A stretch of 64,000 nucleotides of DNA from Piscicola geometra (GCA_943735955.1 OX030961.1:3598920-3662919), one strand, 5' to 3'; positions 21,701 through 31,768 are shown, counted from the first letter of the stretch. The notes: generated by a model not told the origin, from the sequence alone. A program made the numbers and translations.

Positions 21701-24508
21701 ACTTTCTACTTTCTTTGCCCACACTGTCCAGGTCAAGACATGCAGACTGAAAGAGTTGTCGCGGGAAGTGAGGGAGGCTGGCATGGAGGCTCTGCAGTTG
21801 GTGCCAGTCAAACTTCGAACCCAACACTCTCACCAGCCCATCCCTGCCGTCATCGTCTGTGATTACGTCACACCCGAGGTTGGTGGGAAAGTGTGAGGGG
21901 ATTAAATGGTTCGAGTTGTTTGAGGGGAAAACAGAAAGTTGAATGATTATGATAATTATCAAATAAACGAGTTTTAGAGTTTAAGAATTAATTGTATAAA
22001 TAAAGTTGGCTTATTTTGGCAGATTATTCAAGTTCTGTAATCAACAGGTCAGTCTGAAGGAGGGTGATGAGGTGGAGGTGGTGGACAGGAGTAATTTGTA
22101 CAAGTGGAGTGTAATTGTAAAAGAAAGAAAGATGAACGGAGGTTTGGGGAAAGATGAAAAAGAGTTAGATGAGTCGGTCACTCCAGACATTCCTGTAAGC
22201 ATTCCGTCGATTCTATTGGTGGTAGCTGGAAGTGATCCGGACCTTCAGGAGTCTATTGATTTGTTAGTCTGTTTGTGTTTGTGTGCGTGTAAATGTGTTT
22301 AAACTCATAAAACAACGCATACAGCCACACAAACAAACACACGTACAGAATGTACATGGAGCATGAGAGGATGGTGAGGGAGTGTAGGAGGGAGATGGAA
22401 GGCAGGTTTCTTAGTTGTATGATGCAGATCTTCAAGCGAAAGTACACACACGTCGAGGTATTTTGAGCGGATGCTGTCGATTTATGAGAGATTATATAGA
22501 AAAATGTTATAGAGTATGCTTTGAAGGTTAGTTGTTCGTAGGCTTGAAAAATTTCTGTTGAAATTAGTTCAATAAAAAATTAAAAATAACTTTGCTCCAT
22601 AGAAACTCTTGATTGAAACACTGAACCCTGGAGCAAAGAGGGACCTTTCAAACTTTCTCACGTTGCTTGAGAAGGCAGTCGACGAGGTCAGACAGCCAGA
22701 ACTCGCTTGTGAAGTTAATGACTTGCGAACACGGATCGACTATTTGATGGAATTGCTAGAAGAAAACTTCGATTTGCAGAAGGATCCACAAGAGAATGGT
22801 GTAAAGATTTATGAAAAAAAGTGTTTAAAAATTATGTTTTTAAGATTATGAAAACGTTAGGTTTCGGCTTTTTTTCTAAGAACAACCAACACCAACAACA
22901 GGCATCGGAGGTCGAGTGCTGATCGTGCAGTTGAACACTCTGCGACTTCTCCTTGAAAACTTCAAGGTTCATCGACGAAGATATCCATATGAAGACTTCA
23001 CATTTTTTTTCCTTTTTTGGAAATTTCTATCGAGCACACAAAAATAATATAAACCAATGAGACACACACACCCAACAGGACTTTTCAGAGACGTGCAGTG
23101 AGAATCTCGAGGACACGTTGAAGATGAGGAGAGCGGGTTCCGTGGCGTACAAGAGTGTCTACAGCTACAACAGACCACAGTCTGTCAGAGCGCAGGAAGA
23201 CATGGTCAGTGTTGAGAGCGTCATCAAAAGACTCGACCACATCATTGCCAGATCCGGGTGCGTTTTGTGGTTTTACGCATCTATAATGAAACACTACTTT
23301 ATTCAATTGGCTTTTAATGGGTCTGCTTGTGGAGCTTTCTTGTATTCCATCGAGAACTGTTTTGCAGAGTTTAAGGCTGTTTTTAAGTTTTATGCGTAGG
23401 AAGAGCATGGATAAATTGACTTTAAGGCACAAACGTGTGGAACAGGGCGGACGCGATGCAGGTGAAGTACAGCGAAGAGCGTTTGAGAGGCATGAGTGAT
23501 GAGCAGTTTCTGGAGCACATCAGAGACCTTTCAAACTTCGTCGACGACTTTGAGAAACACCAGCTGGAAGAGGAGAATGAAAAGTTGGAGTTGAACTACG
23601 CCGATGATGAAGAGATGAACGAGATGATAGATGAATTGTTAGTGGGAAAGGATGGGGCTGATGCTGCAGATGGAAAGATGCTTGAGGAAGATGAAGATGA
23701 GGGGGAAGGGGTCAAAATATCGGAGACTGAGCACATGTACGCTGCAGAAAGCGAAGAAGATAAGCGATTCGTGATCACAGCAGTCATCGACCCGGTCAGC
23801 AAGAACGAGATCTCGCTGGCTGAGGCGCTCAAGAGAAAGGTGGTCGATGCGAAGAAGGGAACGTTCCTGGTGGACGCCGATGGAATGGTCAAAATCTCCA
23901 TAGCTGAAGCCATGGCGAAAGATCTGATTAAAGTGCAGTCGACAGAGGTGAAGAGGAGTTGTGAAAGGAAACTCTCAGTCGGCGTGGTGACCATCAAGAG
24001 CACCCACCACGCCAGCAAGCAAAGCAAAAAGTCGATGAATGATGAGAAGGTGGTGTTGTGTGTGCAAGAGTTGAAAGGGGGAAGGCAGTTGTCGTGGCAG
24101 CAGGCGATAGAAGAAGGCGTCATCGGGAAAGGAACTTTCGTCGACACCAGAGACCACTCGAAGCACACGCTGGAGCAAGCTGAACTCAAGGGCTGGATCA
24201 AACGATCACGAACTCCTTCACCCGCGCCTCTTTCTACCAACTACATAAAACCTCCCGATGTCATTCCAGAAGTCAAAACCACCACGTATGCAGTCAAAGG
24301 CGTTTTGGACCGGCAAAGTGGCAGAAGAATGAGTTTCATGGAGGCGTGTAAGGAAGGCTTGATCGACAAGCACCACGCTCTCTACCTAGACTCCCTCACC
24401 TCCACCAAGTACCCCATCGAGGAAGCCATTGTCCTTGGCTTTGTGCTGGCTGAACAAGTGGCTGACCTCAAATCCATCCCTCTCTGGCAAGGTGTTTCGT
24501 GGTTATGA
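18718..24508 (+). CDS. Compact plakin-family cytolinker, 14 exons
   Basis: Exons: 18718-18765, 18874-18930, 19050-19247, 19498-19569, 19740-19859, 20047-20142, 21454-21576, 21732-21878, 22048-22262, 22349-22457, 22603-22798, 22902-22966, 23079-23257, 23446-24508. They sum to 2688 nt (895 aa plus TGA), with all phases matching. Residues 1-540 are helical, spectrin-repeat-like. Near 278-345 is a plakin-type atypical SH3 region (AVIVCDYVTPE, LKEGDEVEVVD, YKWSVIV). The last exon carries an acidic linker, then about three plectin/plakin-type repeats (near residues 649-700, 743-790 and 822-876), e.g. ISLAEALKRKVVDAKKGTF and MSFMEACKEGLIDKHHALYL. Plakins link intermediate filaments, microtubules or junctions. 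No calponin-homology pair and no long coiled-coil rod are present. The exon 3 acceptor has a weak pyrimidine tract, and the 1.3 kb intron at 20143-21453 might hide a further exon. The plakin assignment is firm; orthology to a specific member is not. Confidence 0.82.
19930..20035. repeat. (ATC)n-rich intron of the plakin gene
   Basis: ATC/ACC trinucleotide repeats occupy most of the intron before plakin exon 6. A matching GAT-rich stretch (about 20146-20240) follows the exon, so a 96-bp exon sits between two complementary trinucleotide tracts. Confidence 0.8.
20241..21453. other. Large plakin intron
   Basis: AT-rich sequence with a CAATAATAATCATCATTC-type array at about 20700-20795. I see no additional exon that fits phase. 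Exons 6 and 7 join in phase 0 without one. Confidence 0.5.
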
Positions 24509-24747
24509 GAGAATAGCGATTCAGATTTAAAATCAAAATTATTCGATGGGGAAGCCCTTCGTGCGTCGTTTGCAACTTCGGATGATTTACTTGCATTATT
24601 TTCTTCTCAAGAGTTTTTACGTTTGAGAAAGTTTCAGTAAGAGCTAACTTATCCTCTTAAAATGTTTCTTTCAGTGTTTAATGCAATCTGACAACTAATC
24701 AGCTATGTGCCAAACATGTATTTTTTATATTTGTTCTTTTTATGTGG

Positions 24748-24753
24748 AATAAA
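24748..24753 (+). terminator. Poly(A) signal AATAAA for plakin gene
   Basis: AATAAA about 240 bp after the plakin stop, before the convergent COMMD2 3' end at 25080. Confidence 0.6.
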
Positions 24754-25079
24754 AATTTCAATTAAGAAGATTCAAGACTTATTGAGATATTGAGTCTTTT
24801 TTCTCTGATCCGATATTTTTTACAAAGATGTAATTGGTGCTTTTGATTTTTATGATTATTGCAAAAAAAAATTTCTCTTTTTCTCAATAAAAGATTTTTA
24901 AATGTCATTTAGTGGTTGGAGTTTTCATGAAAAATACAAATCGAAGAAAAACCTATAAAATAGGAAAAGAATTTAAAATAAATGATCAAATAATGCAGAG
25001 TACAGTATAAACTTTAAAAAAATTACTAACCGCCACAAGAATGGAAAATAAATAAATAAAATAGAATAAAAAATGATTT

Positions 25080-27604
25080 TTACAAATGTTCTATGACCCT
25101 TCTAATACGACTTTTCTTGCTTTCCTTCACTGCCTCCTTTAAAGAACGCAAGATGTGTGAGAGGGTAGCTGGAGGAAACTCAAGCAAGAAAGTCTCATTC
25201 AAGAAGGAACCTCCATCTTGACAAGTAAGTCTTTGCTGATATTCAAAACTTTTTAACGTTTTTTCCGATGATTTTCCGTCAATATTTTGTGTCTTTTTTG
25301 AGTGCTTATTGTCAAAATTATTTTCTACTAGTAGCTTTCTTGTGCTGGTGTGTATTTTAATGAGAAATGTTGGATTGCATTGGTCGTAGGCACTGCGACT
25401 GGCCAGCTGTGCAGATTGAAAGTGCATGTTAAAATTAAGTTGAATAAATGGAAGCTTTAAACTTGAAAGAATGCTTAAATAAATGGCGATATGAAGAATT
25501 GATCCTACTCACCTTCACATCAAACCTCCACTCTAGGTTTCTGAATCTTCTGTACGGAGGCCCTCGCATCATTAACAACCCTCTCACTTCACCCTTGCCT
25601 CCTTCGTACTGACCGGCAATTCGCGATACAGCTTCTTCAGAGAATCCAAGCAGTTTCATGGAGAGGGAAACATCTTCCTGACTCAACTGATGATTAAAAC
25701 CATAATGGTTCCATTTAGATGATTAAATTCTATCAGTGATAATGATTAAGCATACTAACTTGCATTTTAGTGGCTTGTAAAAAAAGCTTTGAAAAAGCTT
25801 CTAAGCCTTGTGTCACAACTCCTTCATCCACCTTTAACTTTCCTATTTGTTATGTCATAATTGTAGTGTTATTTATGAAGTTCGTGTCTAAAATGATTTC
25901 AGATATATATAAAAATATGATGAATGAAAAATCACCAGCTGCAGATGAGATTTGTTTGGGATTTATTGGTTTGAGGATTCCTCCAATAGATATCCTGCAG
26001 AAGTCTTCTATCACTATGAAAATGAAGATTTTAATGAATTGATTCTAACTGAATAATTTAAAATAAATAAAACATCTTGAAGATGCAAGACGGTAGGTAC
26101 AGTGAAAATCACTGTACCTAAAATTTTACGTGATTTTAAATTAGGTACAGTGAAGGTATGGCTTTTCAATGCGCTCACGTTCAATTCCCGGTCATGAGTT
26201 TTTCAATACATTTTTGTTTGTTTGTTTATTAAATTCATTTTTTTGAGAAATATTTTTTAAATATTGAAAATATTTTTTAATTTATATTTTAAGCATTGAA
26301 ATATGTTATTTATTCATTTAAATAATTAAATACTTTTCATACTTTAAAATTTTTTTAAATTTTTTCTTTAAAGGATAGAAATAAATTTTAATGATAAATA
26401 AAAATAATTTATTTAAATAATTCAAACATTAAATAATTATCACTGTACGTAAGAAAAATTGAGAAAGTTGCTTGTTCACTGTACCTACCGTCTTGCCGCC
26501 TATTTCGGTAGGTACAGTGAACATTCAGGTAAACGGATAAAAGGTCTTCCGGATAAAAGGTCTTCTGGATAAAAAGTTTTTCGATAAAAAGTTTTTGGAT
26601 AAAAAGTTTTTGGATAAAAAGTTTTTGGATAAAAAGTCTTCCGGATAAAAAGTCATCATCATCGCACACACACACAAACACACACATGCACGCACGCATG
26701 CACACACAAACACACACGCACGCACACACTCACACACACACACACACACACACACTATGATGACGATAATGATGATAACTGGTGGTGGTGGTGGTGATGA
26801 TGATTGTGGTGGGGATGATGATGATGACTTTTATCCGGAAGACTTTTTATCCGAAGACTTTATCCGAAGACTTTATCCGAAGACTTTTTATCCGGAAGAC
26901 CTTTTATCCGTTTACCGGAATGTTCACTGTACCTACCGAAATTGGCGGCAAGACGGTAGGTACAGTGAACATTCACGCAACTTTAAACGCCTTTTTCGGT
27001 AGGTACAGTGAAATAAGAAATATTTTTAAAAAGTATGAAAAGTGTTTAATCATATAAACAAGAAATATTTTTTAAAAGTATGAAAAGTGTTTAATCATAT
27101 AAATAAATAAATTAAAAAACGAGTTACATTTTTTTAAACATGAATTAAATCGTTTAATTTGTTTAATTATATAAATAAATAAATAAATCATTTAAAAAAC
27201 GAGTTTAATTTTTTAAAAACATGAATTAAATTCCTTAAAAAATATTCAAATGTTATAAATATTTTTTTTACAAAATATTATTACTGGGAATTGAACCCAG
27301 AGCGTAGTGATCCGGAATCTAAAGTGCAATGCGCTAGGCCACGGAAGCTGTTGCATATTTGCGGTTATAATGATATAAAGCCCTTACCTTCACTGTACCT
27401 AATGAAAATCACGTTGAATTGTAGGTACAGTGAATTTCACTGTACCTACATTTAACGCTTGAAGATCTTTTATTTTTATAAAATTAGTTTCTTTTTTGAT
27501 TATTTGAGAATTTTAAAGACCACTTTTTGCATCATACCTTCATTTGGAAAAGATTTCAAGCCCTTGAGACTATCAGCTATTTGTTCATCAATTGTTAGTA
27601 ACAT
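25080..27604 (-). CDS. COMMD2: COMM-domain protein, COMMD2-like, 5 exons
   Basis: Exons 27604-27538, 26013-25936, 25842-25760, 25686-25513 and 25406-25080 sum to 729 nt (242 aa plus TAA), all in phase. The C-terminal COMM domain is clear: NLEWRFDVKLASRSAYDQ is nearly the vertebrate COMMD2 motif (NLEWRLDVQLASRSL), followed by FLIKIHT and a final LRSLKEAVKE helix. The N-terminal half also aligns: FCRISIGGILKPINPKQIS, then AAGKLKVDEGVV. COMMD proteins are part of the Commander/CCC endosomal recycling complex and modulate NF-kB and cullin ligases. The protein is about 40 residues longer than the human one because of a Lys/Ser-rich insert inside the COMM domain (near KKTQNIDGKSSEKT). An upstream in-frame Met and an AG acceptor just upstream of 27667 suggest a 5' UTR intron. 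Intron 1 carries the foldback element at 26085-27457. Confidence 0.85.
26085..27457. mobile_element. Nested palindromic (foldback/MITE-like) element in COMMD2 intron 1
   Basis: The outer arms at 26093-26180 and 27380-27449 are long imperfect inverted repeats. Each starts GTAGGTACAGTGAA, forms a local hairpin with the next TTCACTGTACCTA, and continues ACGTGATTTT then ATTAGGTACAGTGAAGGTA. A second inverted pair lies inside (26482-26535 against 26905-26972, CTGTACCTACCGTCTTGCCG). A third is made of GGATAAAAAGTCTTC repeats (26536-26653 against 26829-26915). The centre is CA-rich and GAT-rich microsatellite. A 9-bp CTTGAAGAT occurs at 26076-26084 and 27458-27466, a possible target-site duplication, but eight non-matching bases separate it from the inverted arms. 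No transposase ORF is present, so it would be non-autonomous. Confidence 0.8.
27284..27355 (-). other. tRNA-like segment inside the foldback element
   Basis: On the minus strand a stretch with TGGCCTAGCGCA (A-box-like) is followed about 45 bases later by GGTTCAATTCCC (close to the Pol III B box). The left arm has a shorter counterpart in the other orientation (GTTCAATTCCCGG near 26190). It does not fold as a clean tRNA by eye, so it is either a degraded tRNA gene or a tRNA-derived SINE head caught in the element. Confidence 0.4.
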
Positions 27605-27976
27605 TTCAATATGAAATTTTTTCATCGATGAAAGAAATAATCCTTGGAGGCGGATTTTGTTTCGAAGCTAAAATAAAAGTAAAAGTACATCATACTTACA
27701 TTTAATTATTAAATTTTAATAATTTAAATAATTGAAAAAAATGATTGAATAGACAAGATATATTTAATGATAAAAATGATTGTAAGTTATTTGAAATAAT
27801 TAAATATATTAAATTAATAAAATTCTAATTATGATATGAAAATATTGTTTTTAAAAAAACATATTAACTGAAAATTTATTTCAACTGATACATTTTGGAA
27901 TTTGAAATAAAAGATTGATCTTTTTTAGACATTACCCATCTAAACTTAAAATTTAAAAGTGAAATCAGAACTTACA
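27605..27976. promoter_or_regulatory. Divergent COMMD2/GRPEL1 promoter interval
   Basis: 372 bp separate the divergent start codons. Part of it is probably a COMMD2 5' UTR intron, given the AG before 27667 on the minus strand. No specific promoter element was identified. Confidence 0.45.
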
Positions 27977-28817
27977 ATGGCTTTACCCTTCAGATGCATG
28001 CGTGCTTCTAGCAGAGCGTGTATTGACATATTTAAGAGTGGACAGTTGAATAATATTTACAAATCAAGGTGAGCAAATCAGTAGTTAAATTTTTTAATAG
28101 AAAAGAAAAATTTAACAGTTACCATTACATCATTCTGAGTTTTCATGTTGAAACAAATATGTGATACCAAACGTTTGCAAATTCTTACAGAGTTTTAAGT
28201 TCAGCTCCAGTTGAAGGAACTACAAATGATGAAAAAAAAGAACCACCTAAAGAAGTATTAGAAGAAGCATGGAAAGAAGAAAAAGAAAAGTTGGTCAAAG
28301 AAAGAGATGAACTGAAGGTGGATTAATTTTATTACTAAAAGAATAAAAATTATTAAAGCTGAAATTATTTTTTAAACAGGACAAGTACTTACGTGCCATG
28401 GCAGAGACGGTGAATGTACGACAAAGCTTTCTGAAACAGATAGATGAGGCGAAACTGTTTGGAATCCAAGGTTTTTGCAAAGATCTCGTCGACTTTTCTG
28501 ACGTTCTTCTCAAGGCGACGAACAGCATCGACGGGAGTGTCTTGAAAGACAACCAAAGTCTCAAGAGCCTCTACGAAGGCGTTAAAATGGCGGAAGGACA
28601 GCTCGAGAAAGTTTTCAAGAAGCACGGGCTGGTGATGATAAAGCCTGAAGTGGGTGATGAGTTTGATCCGAACTACCATGAAGCCCTCTTCACTCAAGCC
28701 ATTCCATCTGACGCTTCTCCCACACACACCGCTGGAGCTGTAGCCAGTGTGGGCAAGATAGGATTCCGACTGCATGACCGTACAATCAGACCCGCCATTG
28801 TTGGCATCTTCAAATGA
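27977..28817 (+). CDS. GRPEL1: Mitochondrial GrpE nucleotide-exchange factor, 3 exons
   Basis: Exons 27977-28068, 28191-28317 and 28380-28817 sum to 657 nt (218 aa plus TGA); human GRPEL1 is 217 aa. It is the matrix nucleotide-exchange factor for mitochondrial Hsp70 in protein import and folding. The N-terminus (MALPFRCMRASSRACIDIF) is basic with no acidic residue until Asp17 and looks like a matrix-targeting presequence. The middle exon is a Lys/Glu-rich coiled coil. The last exon has the GrpE core: DKYLRAMAETVNVRQSF, then KLFGIQGFCKDLVDFSDVLL, VFKKHGLVMIKP, FDPNYHEALF and the closing GRTIRPA-like DRTIRPAIVGIFK. It is divergent from COMMD2, with AATAAA at 28935. Confidence 0.93.
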
Positions 28818-28934
28818 TTTACTTGCATCTGTTTATTTGTCAAATCTTCTAAAAGCCATTATTAAGCGCTATATGTCTTATATGCGTTAAGTTAATTTCG
28901 TTATAGAAATATTCTTAGCTAAATCGTTAATTCC

Positions 28935-28940
28935 AATAAA
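28935..28940 (+). terminator. Poly(A) signal AATAAA for GRPEL1
   Basis: AATAAA about 118 bp after the GRPEL1 stop codon. Confidence 0.6.
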
Positions 28941-29172
28941 ATTGAACAACATACCTTGAATGTTTTAAAATATGTCGGAAATTCTTTTCTATTATTAATC
29001 TAGACGTCTAAAAGTATTTTCTATTTAAAGATTATTGTATATTTTATTGTAACTATGATGTAAATACATCTTAAATTTAGTCCATTAATCTATATGAATA
29101 AGATTATAAAAAAACAAAATGACGTTAAACAACAATAAACACATTTTAATTTCAACTTTTAAATAAGCAACA

Positions 29173-30444
29173 ATGGATAATGTTGCTAATACCGAGAGCA
29201 GCTTAACAACCACTTCCAAGCTTTCAGAAGTTCGAGATTATCTCCTCCTCGTTAGACTCAACGTCCGCTATTACTTCTTCACGCTGTGTCGCTACTGCTT
29301 CTGCGTGTACAGACTCTTCAGCGTCATCCTCATGATCGCGTACCTCTCGCTTGGAGCCCTCATGTTTTCGTACATCGAAAAAACCGACCCGAAAGAAACG
29401 AAAATCTGGTTGAACACCACTCGTAAAATCTTCATGGAGAATTTCAGAAAAGAAGCAAAACTCTACAAATCCCAGTTGGGCGCGATTTCGAACCAGGTGG
29501 AGTCTATAATCTTCGAGTACGACTTGGCACTGCTAAGTTCTGAGACGTATGAGCTGTACCAAGACCACAGCGAAGAGTGGAGTTTCGGAGACTCTTTTTC
29601 TTTCTGCTTCATCGTCGTCTCCACCATCGGTATGAAGATGGTTGTTCAAATAGTTTCAAGCACGTTTCTATAGCGCCATATGTAATTTAAGTAGTTGTCA
29701 TTTGTTCACGACGCTCTTTAGAGTGATTTCTTCACGCTTAAAATATTTTTCCAAAAGTCTCATTAGTGCTTTTTAACCTTGCCAACAGGTTCTGGCAGCA
29801 GAGTGCCAACAACTACCTCAGGCAAACTCCTGACTATTGTATACGCCTTGTTTGGTATTCCTTTGTGCTTGAACACCTACTTCAGACTGGCAGGCATCAT
29901 GTTCCAAGTGCTCGACAAGGCCTATTCAAAACTCAAAAGCAACTTAGTGCAGTGGAAGACTACAGGCACTTCCGCGCAAAACCGAAAAGACGAAATGACC
30001 TTTGCATTCGCCTTCATCACATCTCTCATGTACATGCTTGTAGGCGCCTACGCTATTTCGTATGGCAAGGGCCAGGCGTTCATGAGTGCATTCTACGTCA
30101 TGTACACCACATTGGCAACCATCGGCTTCGGTGCCCAGTCGATCGAGGCGAGCATACGAATGTACATCTTCATTCCGTTCTTCTGTTGCGGCTACACGCT
30201 CCTCGTGATGGGAGCCACTTCAATGAAGGCCATCACACGCAGACTCCTCGCAGTTGGAATTAAACTCTTCTACAACTACCACGCCAAACGAAGACAAAAA
30301 AAGCAGCAAATGTATGCGCAGTACGGAGTGGCAGACGGCAAGTTTAACATGGCGGAAAAACGAGAAAGATTAAAGAAAGAAAAATTAAGAAAAAGGAGAG
30401 AAAGACATAAAAACTATTTGAAGAGAATGGCTATGAATGCCTAA
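29173..30444 (+). CDS. Two-pore-domain potassium channel (K2P) with atypical filters, 2 exons
   Basis: Exons 29173-29629 and 29789-30444 give 370 aa plus TAA. The layout is that of K2P leak channels in the plasma membrane. M1 is about residues 46-68. An extracellular cap (69-140) with an N-glycosylation site at N81 follows. Pore loop 1 is near 140-156. M2 contains the family motif YALFGIPLCLN (about 171-182). M3 is near 222-243, pore loop 2 near 252-270 and M4 near 277-300. A strongly basic tail (KRRQKKQQ, then EKRERLKKEKLRKRRERHK) closes the protein. Filter 1 reads T-I-G-S-G-S (151-156) instead of T-I-G-Y/F-G-N. Filter 2 reads T-I-G-F-G-A (263-268) instead of GFGD. The cap lacks the usual Cys. 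The intron falls within the filter 1 Gly codon, a common K2P intron site. Family membership is firm; potassium selectivity is not assured. Confidence 0.88.
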
Positions 30445-30508
30445 TTTAATTACTTATTTTCATTTAATCCCAACTTTGACGTCATCAAGTAAATTTAATA
30501 ACTTTAAC

Positions 30509-31768
30509 ATGCTAATTTACGCGAGTATTTCGCTTCTTGTCAGATTGGCATGGGCTCAGCTGGGAGACATATTGGAAATTCCATCAAAAGCCGAAATAGA
30601 CGAGATTCGAAAACCTTTCATGGGCAAGGACTTTTTCGTTGGACTTCGCTATAACGGAAAGAATGTCATCTTCGTCGAGGCGGGCTCTTACCACCAGGAA
30701 CAGTGTACCTGGCACGGAGCCATCCAGAAGACCATCTACAAACCCGCCTACGAGTGGGTGGGTCCTGACCACAAAAAAGAACTCAGAAACCACCGCTTCA
30801 AAGTGATTTCGAACGGAGATCTAGTGATGATAAGACCCACAGTGAGCGACAGTGGCACATACTATTGCAGAATCATCAACAAAGAATACAAAAGCTATTT
30901 CGAAGAATACGAGCGTACCATTATCATCTTCATGCCTCCGGTGTGGGTGAAGGAGATCCATTACTTCTTCCTGGTGCCCAGCTGTTCCAAAAAGTACAAG
31001 AGACATTCGGTCGAATCGACGCAAAAGTTTTTTTGCCAAAATGATGTCGATTGTCTCTACACAGTTCGATACGACAGGTGCTTTGCGACGGTTGAATTCG
31101 AAGAGAAGAAAGAGTTGCGAGTGACGGTGCATCAGTACTTGCACGACGGCTTCAGCACCCTGCTGCCCCCTCACTGCGGAATCAGGTGCGCAAACAACGC
31201 TTCGCAACAGGAACTTGACATTTTCTCTGAAACCATGCTCACGCAGTTGCGCTTCTACATGAGACTCGCTCACCGAGAGAGATCGGACGTTCTCCTGATG
31301 GAAACCAAGACATCAGCTGTTAATATTCCCATATGCATATCGGGATACAAGATTTATAGCAAGGACGTTTGTGTACCGTGTGATAAAGGAGAATACCGAA
31401 CCTTGGACATAAACGACCAGACCTGTTCGACGTGTGGCGTGCTCTCCTACTCCCCCTACTTCGCAGAACACTCGTGCACTTACTGTCCCATCTTCATGGT
31501 GGCGCCCAAGCAAGGAACCTACAGAAAAGAGGATTGCGTGTGGTTCTTCAAGTCGATAACTGCCATGGCTTTCATCGTTCCATTAACTATCTTCCTTTCA
31601 CTTGTTATAGGCTTCGTTTTCTCGCTAATTAACAAAGGAAATACTCAAAGCCGCTACAAGATATTCAAGTATTTCAGTAACATGTGTTGTTACGAGTCAG
31701 AGACATCGAGAGATAAGAGACTCAAGGCCAAACACAAGGCTTTTATGGAGGAAATGAAAACCGTTTAA
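30509..31768 (+). CDS. Ig-domain and Cys-rich single-pass membrane protein
   Basis: A 419-residue intronless frame. The chosen Met begins a good signal peptide (MLIYASISLLVRLAWA, cleavage before Q17). The same frame has an ATG at 30437 overlapping the channel stop, but it would bury the signal. An Ig-like domain spans about 20-140 with the paired Cys66 and Cys120 (SDSGTYYC). A Cys-containing unique region (159-276) follows. Next comes a GCC2/GCC3- or TNFR-like array, with spacing C276-x11-C-x2-C-x14-C-x2-C-x13-C-x2-C. The transmembrane helix is near 350-374 and a basic cytoplasmic tail of about 45 residues follows. The order Ig, unique, Cys-rich recalls the zona-pellucida-binding (ZPBP/Sp38) layout, but ZPBP is not transmembrane, so I leave it unnamed. 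The ORF starts 64 bp after the K2P stop with no poly(A) signal between. AATAAA is at 31883. Confidence 0.75.
   Translation: MLIYASISLLVRLAWAQLGDILEIPSKAEIDEIRKPFMGKDFFVGLRYNGKNVIFVEAGSYHQEQCTWHGAIQKTIYKPAYEWVGPDHKKELRNHRFKVISNGDLVMIRPTVSDSGTYYCRIINKEYKSYFEEYERTIIIFMPPVWVKEIHYFFLVPSCSKKYKRHSVESTQKFFCQNDVDCLYTVRYDRCFATVEFEEKKELRVTVHQYLHDGFSTLLPPHCGIRCANNASQQELDIFSETMLTQLRFYMRLAHRERSDVLLMETKTSAVNIPICISGYKIYSKDVCVPCDKGEYRTLDINDQTCSTCGVLSYSPYFAEHSCTYCPIFMVAPKQGTYRKEDCVWFFKSITAMAFIVPLTIFLSLVIGFVFSLINKGNTQSRYKIFKYFSNMCCYESETSRDKRLKAKHKAFMEEMKTV

Noticed and set aside
26409..27057. ORFs reading FIQKLFIQKLF and YPEDFLS within the foldback element
   Set aside because: They translate the GGATAAAAAGTCTTC units and CA repeats; no transposase motifs.
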